Part shown: positions 16,584-25,066 of the stretch, one piece after another
Layout: each line of letters opens with the position of its first letter
Numbering within the stretch: the first letter of the stretch is position 1
Assembly (NCBI GenBank): GCA_902580215.1
Contig: CACHJT010000002.1
Location: 1 to 64,000 of the forward strand
Origin: an uncultured Candidatus Actinomarina sp.
Lineage (GTDB): Bacteria; Actinomycetota; Acidimicrobiia; Actinomarinales; Actinomarinaceae
Reading direction: 5' to 3'
DNA length: 64,000 bases
Made by a program: the position numbers and the translations under genes
The notes under the pieces: generated by a model
Told to the model about the DNA's origin: nothing
Seen by the model: the letters and a program-made list of their open reading frames with translations, nothing else
The model's database searches: none

Positions 16584-16618
16584 TGTGTCCTGAATGCGGA
16601 TGTGAAGACGAAAGTTAA
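16580..16618 (+). CDS. Putative 12-residue Cys-rich micropeptide MMCPECGCEDES
   Basis: ATGATG begins inside the stop codon of the PPOX gene (ATGATG over TGA) and is preceded by GGGAGGTGA, one of the strongest Shine-Dalgarno matches in the window, with 4-7 bases of spacing. The peptide has a CxxCGC motif like the metal-binding N-terminus of HypB GTPases and an acidic tail. The TAA overlaps the end of the convergent S9 peptidase gene. It is too short to be certain; translational coupling and the perfect ribosome site are the argument. Confidence 0.4.
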   Translation: MMCPECGCEDES

Positions 16619-18483
16619 GTTAAATTATCTTTGTGCCATTTTATGACGTGATCAAATCTTTGTTTTCTGTGATTTGGCGTTCCAGATCTAGAAAGTTCAT
16701 GACTTTCACCTGGAAATCTTAGCATTGCTGTTTTCACACCTCTTCTTTTAAGGTTAGAAAATAACTGCTCCGCTTGCTCTATTGGACACCTGTAGTCTTC
16801 TTGTGAGTGAAGAATGAGGGTAGGAGTTTTAATATTTGATGCATAAGTGATAGGACTTTTTTTTCTGTATAAATTTATATTTTTATCCATATCATCGAGC
16901 AAATACATCTCAGGAAAACCTATTCCTATATCTGATGTTCCAACCATTGTTTCCCAATTGAGAAGCGCTCTTTCAACAATTGCAGATTTAAACATACTCG
17001 GATGATGACTAATAATCCAAGACGTCATGAAACCACCATATGAGCCGCCCATAATTCCGTCATTTTTATTTGTAATACCCATTATTTTTTTCATACTTTT
17101 AAATGAAGTAATAACATCGTGCATATCAGTTACACCCCATTTATTTCCACAAACGTCTCTTAAGAAATCGTGACCCCTTCCACTTGACCCTCTTGGGTTA
17201 CAAGCAATAACATTAAAACCAGCCGAAGCATAAGTTTGAAACTCATCAAAAAAGGTAAATGCATACTGGCTTGCAGGTCCACCGTGTATATTTAAGATTG
17301 TTGGCTTATCTTTACCTACAAAAATTCCCCAAGTATCTATCTCAGATTTTCCAGTATCAATTCTTTGATGTTGACAATCCCAAGTTTTAACTTTTTTAGT
17401 AAAAAATTCATTAGCTTTAGAAATTTTTGTAAGTTGACCATTATTCAACTCGTATATTTCATCAGGATTTGAAAATGAATTTGCTATTACGAACGTTTGT
17501 TCATTGTTAAAAGCAAAATCTTTAATGGTAACTTTTGAATTTATTAGATCTACATTGTTTGTTCCATCTCGTAGTAAAGTTTTTCCAGAATCTTCGTACA
17601 AGAAATAGAGGATAGCTTCATTCACTTCTGCTTTAACTATATTTCTATCAAATAAACGATACTTATAAGATACTTTTCCAGTGTTTGAAATTTTTAAAAC
17701 AGTAGTATTTGTAGGCCAGTCAAATCTTTTTCTCATGCCTACTGCATGAAGTCCATCTTCGTAATAGAAAAGATTTCCCATACTGCCTTGCGAATAAATT
17801 TCTTTAATTTTTGAACCCTCTATTGCTCCAATTTTCTCTTCTAGCATGGTTCCTTTAGAGTTGTACTGGTCAAAAGAAAGCACTAAACCTTTCTCTCCCT
17901 CCACCATTGATTCAATAGAAATAATATCTTTCGCATCACCATCAACAATTTTGGTAAATTTCTTAGTTTGAATGTTTACTTTATAGACGTGAGATCTTTT
18001 ATTGTAAATTATGCCTCTTGTATCAAATCGAAAAGGAAGGTTTTCATAGTACATAGGCTCGGAATTTTTATCTTCAATATTTTTAAACTCCTTACTCCAC
18101 TCACTTGTAATCACATACATTGACTTTCCATCTTTACTTAGTGAATAATTACTTATACCTCCTTCAACTTCAAAGATAGTATCTATAGACCGGCCTACTT
18201 GCATATGGATTGTTGATAAGGCTTTTTTTGATCTACTTTTATCTTGAACAGACCTATTTGTTTTTATATAAAAAACGGTATTTTCTTTATCCCCAAATTT
18301 TGGATTACTAAAGTTATTGTTACCTGTCTTAAAACTTTTCCACTGTCCATTACTTCTTTTCCATAGTTCACTTATATAGGTGTTTGTTTCAAAGTCCATT
18401 CGAGTGCTTTGTACCACTAAAGTGGTACCTTTCCCAACTAGGTTAGACAAGGTATTGAAAGAGTTTAAATCAGTAGGCTTCAT
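16615..18483 (-). CDS. S9 family serine peptidase (acylaminoacyl-peptidase-like)
   Basis: 622 residues: an N-terminal beta-propeller-like region (about 1-370) and a C-terminal alpha/beta-hydrolase peptidase domain. GGSYGGFMTSWI holds the nucleophile serine, HSQEDYRCP the aspartate and GESHELSR the histidine, and NIHGGPASQY forms the oxyanion region. No signal peptide is seen, so it is probably cytoplasmic and trims oligopeptides. It follows the SSS transporter gene by 12 bases on the same strand and hence probably sits under the same TPP riboswitch, an unusual link. Confidence 0.9.
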   Translation of the reverse strand: MKPTDLNSFNTLSNLVGKGTTLVVQSTRMDFETNTYISELWKRSNGQWKSFKTGNNNFSNPKFGDKENTVFYIKTNRSVQDKSRSKKALSTIHMQVGRSIDTIFEVEGGISNYSLSKDGKSMYVITSEWSKEFKNIEDKNSEPMYYENLPFRFDTRGIIYNKRSHVYKVNIQTKKFTKIVDGDAKDIISIESMVEGEKGLVLSFDQYNSKGTMLEEKIGAIEGSKIKEIYSQGSMGNLFYYEDGLHAVGMRKRFDWPTNTTVLKISNTGKVSYKYRLFDRNIVKAEVNEAILYFLYEDSGKTLLRDGTNNVDLINSKVTIKDFAFNNEQTFVIANSFSNPDEIYELNNGQLTKISKANEFFTKKVKTWDCQHQRIDTGKSEIDTWGIFVGKDKPTILNIHGGPASQYAFTFFDEFQTYASAGFNVIACNPRGSSGRGHDFLRDVCGNKWGVTDMHDVITSFKSMKKIMGITNKNDGIMGGSYGGFMTSWIISHHPSMFKSAIVERALLNWETMVGTSDIGIGFPEMYLLDDMDKNINLYRKKSPITYASNIKTPTLILHSQEDYRCPIEQAEQLFSNLKRRGVKTAMLRFPGESHELSRSGTPNHRKQRFDHVIKWHKDNLT

Positions 18484-18495
18484 GTATAACTAATT

Positions 18496-19860
18496 CTATT
18501 TGATTACTTTATCTGCCACAAGTGTAATAACCATTGAGGAAAGCAAACCAATAGCAAAAGTGTTTAGGTCAGCTAGGCCGTAAAGGTCTGTAGGAATAAA
18601 TACTCCACCTGGGTTTACTTGGAGGTCTATAAATAAATACCTATAGACGTAAACGAAAATCAAGGATCCGATAAATGGAATTATAAGCAGAATATCCTTG
18701 CTAGATTTTTTTATTCTATAGAAAGCTGGAAACACAAGGCAAGCTGCAAACAAATCGGCTACTAAAAATACATTAAATATACTCGTTACTTCAATTGAAA
18801 TCACTAACGCAATACATACAACTAATAAAGTAATTAATTTAGCTTCTTCAGATTTTTTCTTAAGAATATCTAGAGAAATAGTTGATGCAATTGCATTTTC
18901 CAAAGTATCAATACTCGATGTTACAAGCAGCGTTGCCAGGGAAACGAGCAATATAATTGTAAAATTATTTAAATCAAGCTGTTCAATGAAGCTTAATGCA
19001 GGTGATTCTATCCCTTTTCCTGCACCAACTGCACCACCAATTCCTAAAATTAGAATAGTTAAAAATGCACCGATTCCAGAAAAAATACTTGCTTGTTTTA
19101 TCGCTTTTGAGTTTTCTGCTGAAAAAGTTCTCTGCCAATAACCCATCGAAAAAACCTCAGCTGCAGTTACAGCAATTATTACAGCTAATGCAGATTTGAG
19201 ACTAAAAGTTTCAAAAGAGCCAAGTCCTCCTGCATTTGCATAAGTGACTAATTTAGAAAGACTATTCTGACTTAACCAAATGGTAAGAACAATGGCTAGT
19301 AGTAAAATTATTCCATAACTTTGAAGCTTATCAGTAAAATAAGAAGCTTTAAAACCATGTCTGAACAGGTATGCAAGTGTAGTTATTGCAATAAGCAAGC
19401 TTATTAAAATTCCACGTACAGACGATATAGATTCAAAAACAAAACTAATTGAGGCAAACTCAGCTATTAAAAAAGCCCCCATATATATCACTGCTACTAT
19501 TGAAACAATTTTTTGAGCAATATTGCCATATTTAGTTTCCACAAATTGTGCAAGGGTGGCTCCTTTCGGCAACAAATCTGCAATTTTAGGACCAAAGATA
19601 TAAATCAATATAAAGGGTGTGGCTGCTGAAAGAGCATAACCATAAATGTCATATCCTAATCCATACCACGCAACTTCAGCTGGAGAGGTCAGAATCCAAA
19701 GACCCATTCCACTTGCGTAAAAACTTAAGCTTAAGCCGAGTACACCCTCTGACTTATTTAATACAAAATACTCATCTTCACTGGACTTCAAACTTCTTGT
19801 TTGAAAGTAGATCCAAGTCAATATCAATACAACTATTAAATAAACTACATTTGCGTTCAT
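18496..19860 (-). CDS. Sodium:solute symporter family transporter, predicted thiamine/precursor uptake (ThiV-like)
   Basis: 454 residues with about 12-13 transmembrane helices of the SSS (LeuT-fold) type; LVTSSIDTLENA near residue 310 corresponds to the Na+-site helix 8 segment of SSS proteins, and GYWQRTFSAE matches the family's (W)QRxx(A/S) loop. A TPP riboswitch lies directly upstream, so the substrate is predicted to be thiamine or its pyrimidine precursor, as proposed for riboswitch-linked SSS transporters (ThiV) of marine bacteria. No thi biosynthesis gene is in the window. Confidence 0.85.
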   Translation of the reverse strand: MNANVVYLIVVLILTWIYFQTRSLKSSEDEYFVLNKSEGVLGLSLSFYASGMGLWILTSPAEVAWYGLGYDIYGYALSAATPFILIYIFGPKIADLLPKGATLAQFVETKYGNIAQKIVSIVAVIYMGAFLIAEFASISFVFESISSVRGILISLLIAITTLAYLFRHGFKASYFTDKLQSYGIILLLAIVLTIWLSQNSLSKLVTYANAGGLGSFETFSLKSALAVIIAVTAAEVFSMGYWQRTFSAENSKAIKQASIFSGIGAFLTILILGIGGAVGAGKGIESPALSFIEQLDLNNFTIILLVSLATLLVTSSIDTLENAIASTISLDILKKKSEEAKLITLLVVCIALVISIEVTSIFNVFLVADLFAACLVFPAFYRIKKSSKDILLIIPFIGSLIFVYVYRYLFIDLQVNPGGVFIPTDLYGLADLNTFAIGLLSSMVITLVADKVIK

Positions 19861-19892
19861 ACATACCTCATTCCTATAAAAGTAATGGGATT

Positions 19893-19980
19893 TGAGTCCG
19901 AGTTCCCTTCGTTAGCATTACCTAACAGGTTCTTACGGTCGGTCTTTTAAACCCTCTCAGCTTTTGCTCCCGTTACCCAA
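19893..19980 (-). promoter_or_regulatory. TPP riboswitch (THI element)
   Basis: Minus-strand conserved core in the proper order: GGGAGC then CTGAGA (plus 19960-19955), ACCGACC, GAACCTG (19932-19926), GGTAATGC and AACGAAGGGA (ending near 19904). These match the thi-box consensus CUGAGA...ACCUGA...GAUAAUGCxxGCGuAGGGA. It lies about 30-45 bases before the SSS transporter start. No clear terminator is seen between aptamer and gene, so control is probably at translation, masking the ribosome site. Confidence 0.92.
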
Positions 19981-20037
19981 ATACTACTAGCAATTGTAAG
20001 TAAAAGTTATCTTTTAAGACACATTACTATCTCAATA

Positions 20038-20952
20038 ATGAACTCAACCAAAACAACTAACTTAAAACAACCAACTTTGCTACAGGCTACATGTGCAATA
20101 TTGGTTGCTGCTGTTATGTGGGGTTCAGGAAATGTACTCTCTAGAAGCTTATTAATTGAAGGCATAAATGAAATATTCTTAGTTACATTAAGAGTTACAC
20201 TAATTGGTACAATATTATTTTTAAATTATTTTTTATTCATACGAGAAAAATTTCAAATAACGATATTTAAAGAAGCAACTATAACTGGAACTTTTTCTGT
20301 TTTTTCTGTAAGTTGGTTTTTTATTTATGCATTACAATATATTTCTTCTGGACTCGTAACTCTACTTATTAGCTCTGCTCCTATATTCACCGCTCTATGG
20401 CTGAAAGTACTTTTAAAAGAAGAAAAAATTTCAAAACTTAGATATATTGCTATCGCAACTGGGTTTGTTGGGATTTGTTATTTATTTGTAACAGGCGAAA
20501 CAGGATTGTTAAATGATGGAAATATCCTCCTTGGAGGAAGTCTCGCCTTCTGTGGGGTACAGTGTATTGCTCTAGCGACAGTACTTAATAGAAAATATGC
20601 CCCTAAATATAAAGTTGCGACGTGGCTCACATATCAATATCCTTTAGTAATTATCTTGAGTATCGCTGCTTATCTAATTTTTGACATTTCACCACAGCAA
20701 TTATCAACTTCTCAAATTATTAGAGTTGCAGCATTAGTTGTATCAAACCTAAGTGCATTTACTGCTTTCACCTGGCTCATTAGACGAGTCAGTGCATTAC
20801 AAGTTGCATCTGTAGATTATTTAGTACCAATTGTTGGAGTGACAGCAGGAGTTGTTTTTTTAAATGAATCTTTTAATTCAAATGTAATTGTGGCTGCAGT
20901 GTTTATATTTATATCTTTGTTAATAAACACTAAAGAAGAATTTTCAAACTGA
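20038..20952 (+). CDS. EamA/DMT superfamily transporter
   Basis: 304 residues, ten predicted helices in two five-helix EamA repeats; MWGSGNVLSRSLL near residue 30 and SALQVASVDYLVPIVGV near 260 are the typical repeat signatures (WG...; YL.P). It probably moves a small metabolite or amino acid; substrate unknown. The ATG is close to the riboswitch promoter region of the divergent transporter. The 3' end overlaps the convergent UDG gene by nine bases. Confidence 0.87.
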   Translation: MNSTKTTNLKQPTLLQATCAILVAAVMWGSGNVLSRSLLIEGINEIFLVTLRVTLIGTILFLNYFLFIREKFQITIFKEATITGTFSVFSVSWFFIYALQYISSGLVTLLISSAPIFTALWLKVLLKEEKISKLRYIAIATGFVGICYLFVTGETGLLNDGNILLGGSLAFCGVQCIALATVLNRKYAPKYKVATWLTYQYPLVIILSIAAYLIFDISPQQLSTSQIIRVAALVVSNLSAFTAFTWLIRRVSALQVASVDYLVPIVGVTAGVVFLNESFNSNVIVAAVFIFISLLINTKEEFSN

Positions 20953-21522
20953 GCTAATTTCTTTTTTGACTTTTTTTAGATCTTGCCAAGTCAACCATTT
21001 TGGTTTACCTTTTTCTTTTGAAGGATTTCGCAAAAGATATGATGGGTGAAAAATTGGCATATACTTGATATCTTCTCTAACTATCCATGTACCTCTTAAT
21101 TTAGAAATTGGCTCATCAATATTTAGGTACGATTGAACTGCTGTAGATCCAGCCAAGACTATAACCTTTGGTTTAATCAACTCAATTTGCTCATTTAACC
21201 ATGGCAAACACTCTGCGACTTCATTTGCTGACGGCTTTCTATTATTTGGTGGTCGACACTTTACAATATTTGATATATAACAGTCCTCATTAGTGTCAAT
21301 TCCAACAGACTGAAAAGCACTGTCTAGCATTTTTCCAGCCCTTCCTACAAATGCTAATCCTTGCTCGTCTTCTTGCTGACCAGGTCCTTCACCTATCACA
21401 AAGAGTTTCGAGTTTGGATTACCCCTTCCAAAGACAACATTATTTCGAGTTTTAGACAAAGAACATTTAACACAGGCGCTACATTCATTCTGTAAAATTT
21501 GGAATTTATTTTGGTTCACCAT
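20944..21522 (-). CDS. Uracil-DNA glycosylase, family 4 (Fe-S)
   Basis: 192 residues. GEGPGQQEDEQGLAFVGRAG is family 4 motif 1 and HPSYLLRNP the C-terminal motif with the catalytic-site histidine. Cluster cysteines are seen at CSACVKC near the N-terminus and at KCRPPNN and CLPW later, consistent with the [4Fe-4S] ligand set. It removes uracil from DNA, the first step of base excision repair. The gene is preceded by a 336-base spacer holding a candidate structured RNA. Confidence 0.9.
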   Translation of the reverse strand: MVNQNKFQILQNECSACVKCSLSKTRNNVVFGRGNPNSKLFVIGEGPGQQEDEQGLAFVGRAGKMLDSAFQSVGIDTNEDCYISNIVKCRPPNNRKPSANEVAECLPWLNEQIELIKPKVIVLAGSTAVQSYLNIDEPISKLRGTWIVREDIKYMPIFHPSYLLRNPSKEKGKPKWLTWQDLKKVKKEISSV

Positions 21523-21539
21523 TTTATAAAAATATTAGC

Positions 21540-21770
21540 GAGTTTTCTAAAATTGAACACCCCAAGAGACAAGGTTCCTGGGATTTTTGTATACCAACAA
21601 ATAAGGGAGCATTTGTTTTGATAACTGAACATATTATGTATTAGAGAATTAAATACTAAGTAAACACATTTTAAACGGTAAGGAAATTCAGAAACAGTCA
21701 GTAAATGAGAAAACCCTTGAAAACTCCGCAATCTGTTTCCAGATTTCCTGTCTCAAGGGTTATCTCGTTA
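21540..21770 (-). ncRNA. Candidate structured RNA in the 336-base gap before the UDG gene
   Basis: The gap 21,523-21,858 has no convincing gene. Bases 21,707-21,766 form, on the minus strand, GAGA-TA-ACCCTTGA pairing with TCAAGGGT-TT-TCTC, enclosing an asymmetric internal loop and an inner AATCTG-GAAA-CAGATT hairpin with a GNRA tetraloop. A second stem (CCCAGG with CTTGGG, 21,561-21,582) pairs better as minus-strand RNA because of a G-U pair. It could be a long 5' leader of the UDG gene or a free small RNA. It does not match a riboswitch class I recognise. Confidence 0.35.
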
Positions 21771-21858
21771 TACTTCTTATAATGATCATCTATAAAGATT
21801 TTCTTCATAAAAAGTAATTTAAATCTATCTAAAAAAGATTAAAAAATCAAAAAAAATT

Positions 21859-22794
21859 TTAGGAATTTTTCCCACTCTTTCTTCTGGAAATAATCAAATT
21901 AAACATGATTGCCAAAACAGTGACACCAAGTAAAGCACTAAGAACAGTTGATATAAAATCATTATTTATAGCACTAATTCCATAGTCATCAAGAAGCAAA
22001 ACTATTCCATCTGTTTGTGTAAAGCCAAACTCTTCCGCGACGGATTCTAAGCCATCTGGAGATGACGATGCAAAAGGTGTGACAAGGCTTAAAAGTAAAA
22101 TAAGAATAATAAATAGACCATAGAAAGATACTTTGGTTGTGTTTTCATCACTTCTCTCATATGCATAAATTAAATCAGGTCTTACTCGAATTAAAAGAGT
22201 GATAATAAGAGCTGTAATTACTCCCTCACCGAAACCAATGATGAAATGTGTTGTGACCATGGCCAACAAAACTGTTCCTACCGGTATTGATATTGTTCCA
22301 CCAATTGCATATTGGATTGTAAAAGCTATTGATGAAAACACAACACTCAAAATTCCTGCAAGTACACTAACAGAGACAATAGAGGTTTTATTTTTTCCAA
22401 TGAACTTTATCCAGTACTTAACAATAAACCAACTAGTTGCACTAGTTACAATTGCCATATTTAAAACATTCACTCCTAAAGCACTGAGACCCCCATCAGC
22501 AAAAAGTAGAGATTGAATAATAACTACTACTGATAGACAAATTAATCCCAATCTTGGTCCTAAAACTATAACTGCGAGCGCACCACCAAGTAAATGGCCA
22601 CTTGTACCAGCGGCTATAGGGAAGTTTATCATTTGAAGAACAAATATTAATGCAGACATCATTCCTGTTAAGGCAATAAATTTATCTGCAATTAAATCTT
22701 TTGCTGATCTAATGTATGCCCACAATGTGCCAAAACTGATTACTCCAGTAGCGGCAGACATAGTTACATTCATAAATCCGTCAGGTACGTGCAT
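21859..22794 (-). CDS. cbiM: CbiM cobalt (ECF) transport protein with C-terminal PDGLE domain
   Basis: 311 residues. The N-terminus MHVPDGF is the hallmark of CbiM/NikM, whose second-residue histidine binds the metal; SGHLLGGALAV continues the family pattern. The C-terminal third holds SPDGLESVAEEFGF and a last helix, the PDGLE (CbiN-like) extension, so the substrate-capture subunits are fused. It predicts cobalt (or nickel) uptake. The CbiQ/CbiO energising subunits are not in the window. No cobalamin riboswitch was seen upstream. Confidence 0.9.
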   Translation of the reverse strand: MHVPDGFMNVTMSAATGVISFGTLWAYIRSAKDLIADKFIALTGMMSALIFVLQMINFPIAAGTSGHLLGGALAVIVLGPRLGLICLSVVVIIQSLLFADGGLSALGVNVLNMAIVTSATSWFIVKYWIKFIGKNKTSIVSVSVLAGILSVVFSSIAFTIQYAIGGTISIPVGTVLLAMVTTHFIIGFGEGVITALIITLLIRVRPDLIYAYERSDENTTKVSFYGLFIILILLLSLVTPFASSSPDGLESVAEEFGFTQTDGIVLLLDDYGISAINNDFISTVLSALLGVTVLAIMFNLIISRRKSGKNS

Positions 22795-22819
22795 AGGAAA
22801 AAGTATAAGCCCTTAGTAT

Positions 22820-22846
22820 CCTTATTGCAAGTGTTTTGCAATAAGG
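22820..22846. repeat. Perfect 11-bp inverted repeat between hydrolase and cbiM
   Basis: CCTTATTGCAA, a five-base spacer and TTGCAATAAGG. It lies in the 55-base gap between two minus-strand genes. It has no T run in either direction, so it is not an ordinary terminator; it may be a regulator operator or an mRNA-processing stem. Confidence 0.5.
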
Positions 22847-22849
22847 AAC

Positions 22850-23587
22850 TTAAATCAGATTATTTTCTTTAAACCAATAATGAATTTCACTCAATACAAA
22901 AGTTCTTGTATCTTGATTCAAAATTTCATGTTTTGAGTTTTCGACGATTATAAATTTCACATTTTCAAGTTTAGATATATTTTCACTCGCTTTAATTGGA
23001 ACAATCTTATCTTTATCTCCATGTAGAACTAATGTAGGAATCTTTAGTTTTTCTATATTTTCATTAACAAAATTTTGTTCAGTAGTTATTTCATTACCGA
23101 ATTTAAAAGTCAAACTTCTAAAAACTAGCGGATCATTAAAGTAACTATCTACGGTTTCTTTATCGGTAGACAAATTTCTCTTATTTACTGGTGAAGGCGC
23201 ACGTAATTTTGGAAAAACCTTGGCCATAGCACCAGACATATTCTTAACGAATTTTGGATAATTATCATCAAAATGAGGCGCTGACAGTATTAGGTAATCA
23301 GGGTCAATTTTTTCTCTAAGAATTGCAGATACTGACACAAGAGAGCCATAGGAATGAGCAAAAATGATTTTTATATCTTTGTTTACAATTTTATTGTAAG
23401 CAATAACTAACCCTTCAATATTTTCATCCCAAGTTTCTATATGACCTTTTTCATCGATGTCACCATGCCCAGGAAGATTCAATGAATACGTTTCAATACC
23501 TAAGTTTTTTAACCACTCAACATTGTCTTTGTGACGTCCTTCATGTTCAAATAATCCATGAACTACTAATGCTCCTAAATTAGACAC
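22850..23587 (-). CDS. Alpha/beta hydrolase (monoacylglycerol-lipase-like)
   Basis: 245 residues. VVHGLFEHEGRHKDNVEWL near the start is the HG...EH.GRY motif of monoacylglycerol lipase-like (Hydrolase_4) proteins; FAHSYGS is the nucleophile elbow (near residue 78), HGDKDKIVP contains the aspartate and NSKHEIL the histidine. It probably cleaves a lipid ester or similar in the cytoplasm. Divergent from the DUF3445 gene by 32 bases. Confidence 0.85.
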   Translation of the reverse strand: MSNLGALVVHGLFEHEGRHKDNVEWLKNLGIETYSLNLPGHGDIDEKGHIETWDENIEGLVIAYNKIVNKDIKIIFAHSYGSLVSVSAILREKIDPDYLILSAPHFDDNYPKFVKNMSGAMAKVFPKLRAPSPVNKRNLSTDKETVDSYFNDPLVFRSLTFKFGNEITTEQNFVNENIEKLKIPTLVLHGDKDKIVPIKASENISKLENVKFIIVENSKHEILNQDTRTFVLSEIHYWFKENNLI

Positions 23588-23619
23588 AAGCTCCCCTTTT
23601 TTTTATTAAATTTATATTA

Positions 23620-24330
23620 ATGAATATTGACTTCATAAAAGTACCATTTTCAAACAATCCGTCTATGCAAAAATATGATGGTCCACTTTTTAATACATAT
23701 CCAAATGAGAAATATCTGTCTGAGAAACAACTACAGCTTGAAAAATATGGAAAAGATTTATATGGACAAACAGAACAATTTGAAAATTCTGATTTAAACC
23801 AAAAAGTCAGTCAAACCTTGGGGCTAGAAGCAACCGAATCTTTATACGAAACCGCAGTGCAAATAGAAGAGGATTTAGCTGTCATGCATAATGGAAAGCT
23901 TGAAGCTATATGTTTTTGTTTTCCAAGTGGCTGGATACCAGGAAGAGAGTTAAAAGCAGATCTTTCTAAATTACACCAACCAGTTGCAGATAACGACCTA
24001 TTACTTAAATCAAGTGAGAAATTATCACAACATATGAACAAGCAAACTATACGAAGATGGGTGTGGAATGTAACTACTGTTCCTGGGCTAAGTAATCACC
24101 CTAGTGAAGGAAGACCGCTATTAAATGATTTTGAAAATTTATATTTCAGATTAGAAACACAAATTTCGACACCATTAGATGAATCTTCAAGTTTATTTTT
24201 AGTAAAGGTAGATGTGGTCCCCCTAAAAAATGTATGGGATGAAGTAATTCTAGAGAGTATAAATTCAATGAGTGAAGACGTTTTAAATTATAAGAATTTA
24301 TCTGAAATTAAAAAATTTTTAAATAGTTGA
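23620..24330 (+). CDS. DUF3445 protein (heme-dependent oxidative N-demethylase alpha-like)
   Basis: 236 residues. FPSGWIPGRELKADLSKLHQPV, IRRWVWNVTTV, HPSEGRPLL and YFRLETQI follow the DUF3445 pattern (FP..W.P..K.G..L..IH.PV ... FR.E.Q...), the family of the alpha subunit of heme-dependent oxidative N-demethylase. Partner subunits are not nearby, so the function is open. The 3' end overlaps the convergent SemiSWEET gene by 12 bases. Confidence 0.75.
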   Translation: MNIDFIKVPFSNNPSMQKYDGPLFNTYPNEKYLSEKQLQLEKYGKDLYGQTEQFENSDLNQKVSQTLGLEATESLYETAVQIEEDLAVMHNGKLEAICFCFPSGWIPGRELKADLSKLHQPVADNDLLLKSSEKLSQHMNKQTIRRWVWNVTTVPGLSNHPSEGRPLLNDFENLYFRLETQISTPLDESSSLFLVKVDVVPLKNVWDEVILESINSMSEDVLNYKNLSEIKKFLNS

Positions 24331-24582
24331 TCTTTTCTCTTTCACAATAAGAAAAAGAATTAGCCCAGTCAGAATCGTTGTCATCGAGTTTGTAGCCATT
24401 AATGGAATGTCGTTTAAATAATTGCCATATAGAAACCAAGATAGGGACCCTAGAAATAAAAATAGATAAGTAATTAACGACAAGTCTTCAACTCTTCTTG
24501 TTTTTAATGTTTTTATCGCTTGAGGTAAAAAAGAAACAGTAGTAAAAAAAATTGCAAGGTAACCCATTATTTGAAAACTCAT
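24319..24582 (-). CDS. SemiSWEET-type (MtN3/PQ-loop) sugar transporter
   Basis: 87 residues with three helices; FLPQAIKTLKTRRVEDLS is the PQ-loop signature and GSLSWFLYGNYLNDIPLMATNS the typical W..YG.......N second segment. SemiSWEETs work as dimers for facilitated sugar transport. It lies between the DUF3445 gene and tRNA-Ile. Confidence 0.9.
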   Translation of the reverse strand: MSFQIMGYLAIFFTTVSFLPQAIKTLKTRRVEDLSLITYLFLFLGSLSWFLYGNYLNDIPLMATNSMTTILTGLILFLIVKEKRSTI

Positions 24583-24624
24583 GGCAACAGTATATAAGAG
24601 GATTAGTTTAAATAAGGGTACTCG

Positions 24625-24699
24625 TGGGCCTAGTTAGATTTGAACTAACGACCTCATCCTTATCAGGGATGCGCTCTAACCAGGCTGAGCTATAGGCCC
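24625..24699 (-). tRNA. tRNA-Ile (GAT)
   Basis: Minus strand: acceptor GGGCCTA pairs with TAGGCCC plus discriminator A; D-arm AGCTCAGCCTGGTTAGAGC; anticodon loop CTGATAA gives GAU; T-arm GTTCAAATC. No encoded CCA. It is not next to an rRNA operon and is divergent from tRNA-Ala, unlike the usual Ile-Ala spacer pair. Confidence 0.97.
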
Positions 24700-24787
24700 A
24701 TACGTCTAATTAACAATAGTCTATCAATGGAAATATTTAAATTTTTTTTTCATTTACTGTAAGATTCAGTGCATAATATAAATGCGA

Positions 24788-24860
24788 GGGGATGTAGCTC
24801 AGCTGGAAGAGCACCTGCTTTGCAAGCAGGGGGTCGTGGGTTCAAGTCCCATCATCTCCA
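24788..24860 (+). tRNA. tRNA-Ala (TGC)
   Basis: Acceptor GGGGATG pairs with CATCTCC (one G-U) plus discriminator A; D-arm AGCTCAGCTGGAAGAGC; anticodon loop TTTGCAA gives UGC; T-arm GGTTCAAGTCC. No encoded CCA. Confidence 0.97.
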
Positions 24861-24880
24861 CAATAAGGTAACCTAAATAT

Positions 24881-25066
24881 ATGGATAAAAAAGATTTAGA
24901 AAACTTGTCTGTTAGTGAGCTATTAAAACTTAAAGAATCTATTAATGATGAAATTGAAAAAAAGCGTACCCAACAGACACTTTCTAGTGCTAATAGAAAA
25001 GGACTATCTTTAGTTTGGATAGCAGTAGCAATTGCAATTGCTGTATTTAGGTACTTTAGTTCATAA
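24881..25066 (+). CDS. Small protein with coiled-coil and one membrane helix
   Basis: 61 residues: an acidic/lysine-rich amphipathic N-terminus (DLENLSVSELLKLKESINDE) and a hydrophobic C-terminal helix (about 43-57). Not a recognised family. The final A of its stop codon is the first base of the next gene's ATG (TAATGG), and that gene in turn overlaps glpD, suggesting one operon just after tRNA-Ala. Confidence 0.55.
   Translation: MDKKDLENLSVSELLKLKESINDEIEKKRTQQTLSSANRKGLSLVWIAVAIAIAVFRYFSS

Noticed and set aside
21516-21731. 71-residue minus-strand reading frame ahead of the UDG gene
   Set aside because: No family-like composition, no ribosome site, overlaps the UDG start and the candidate structured RNA; treated as chance.
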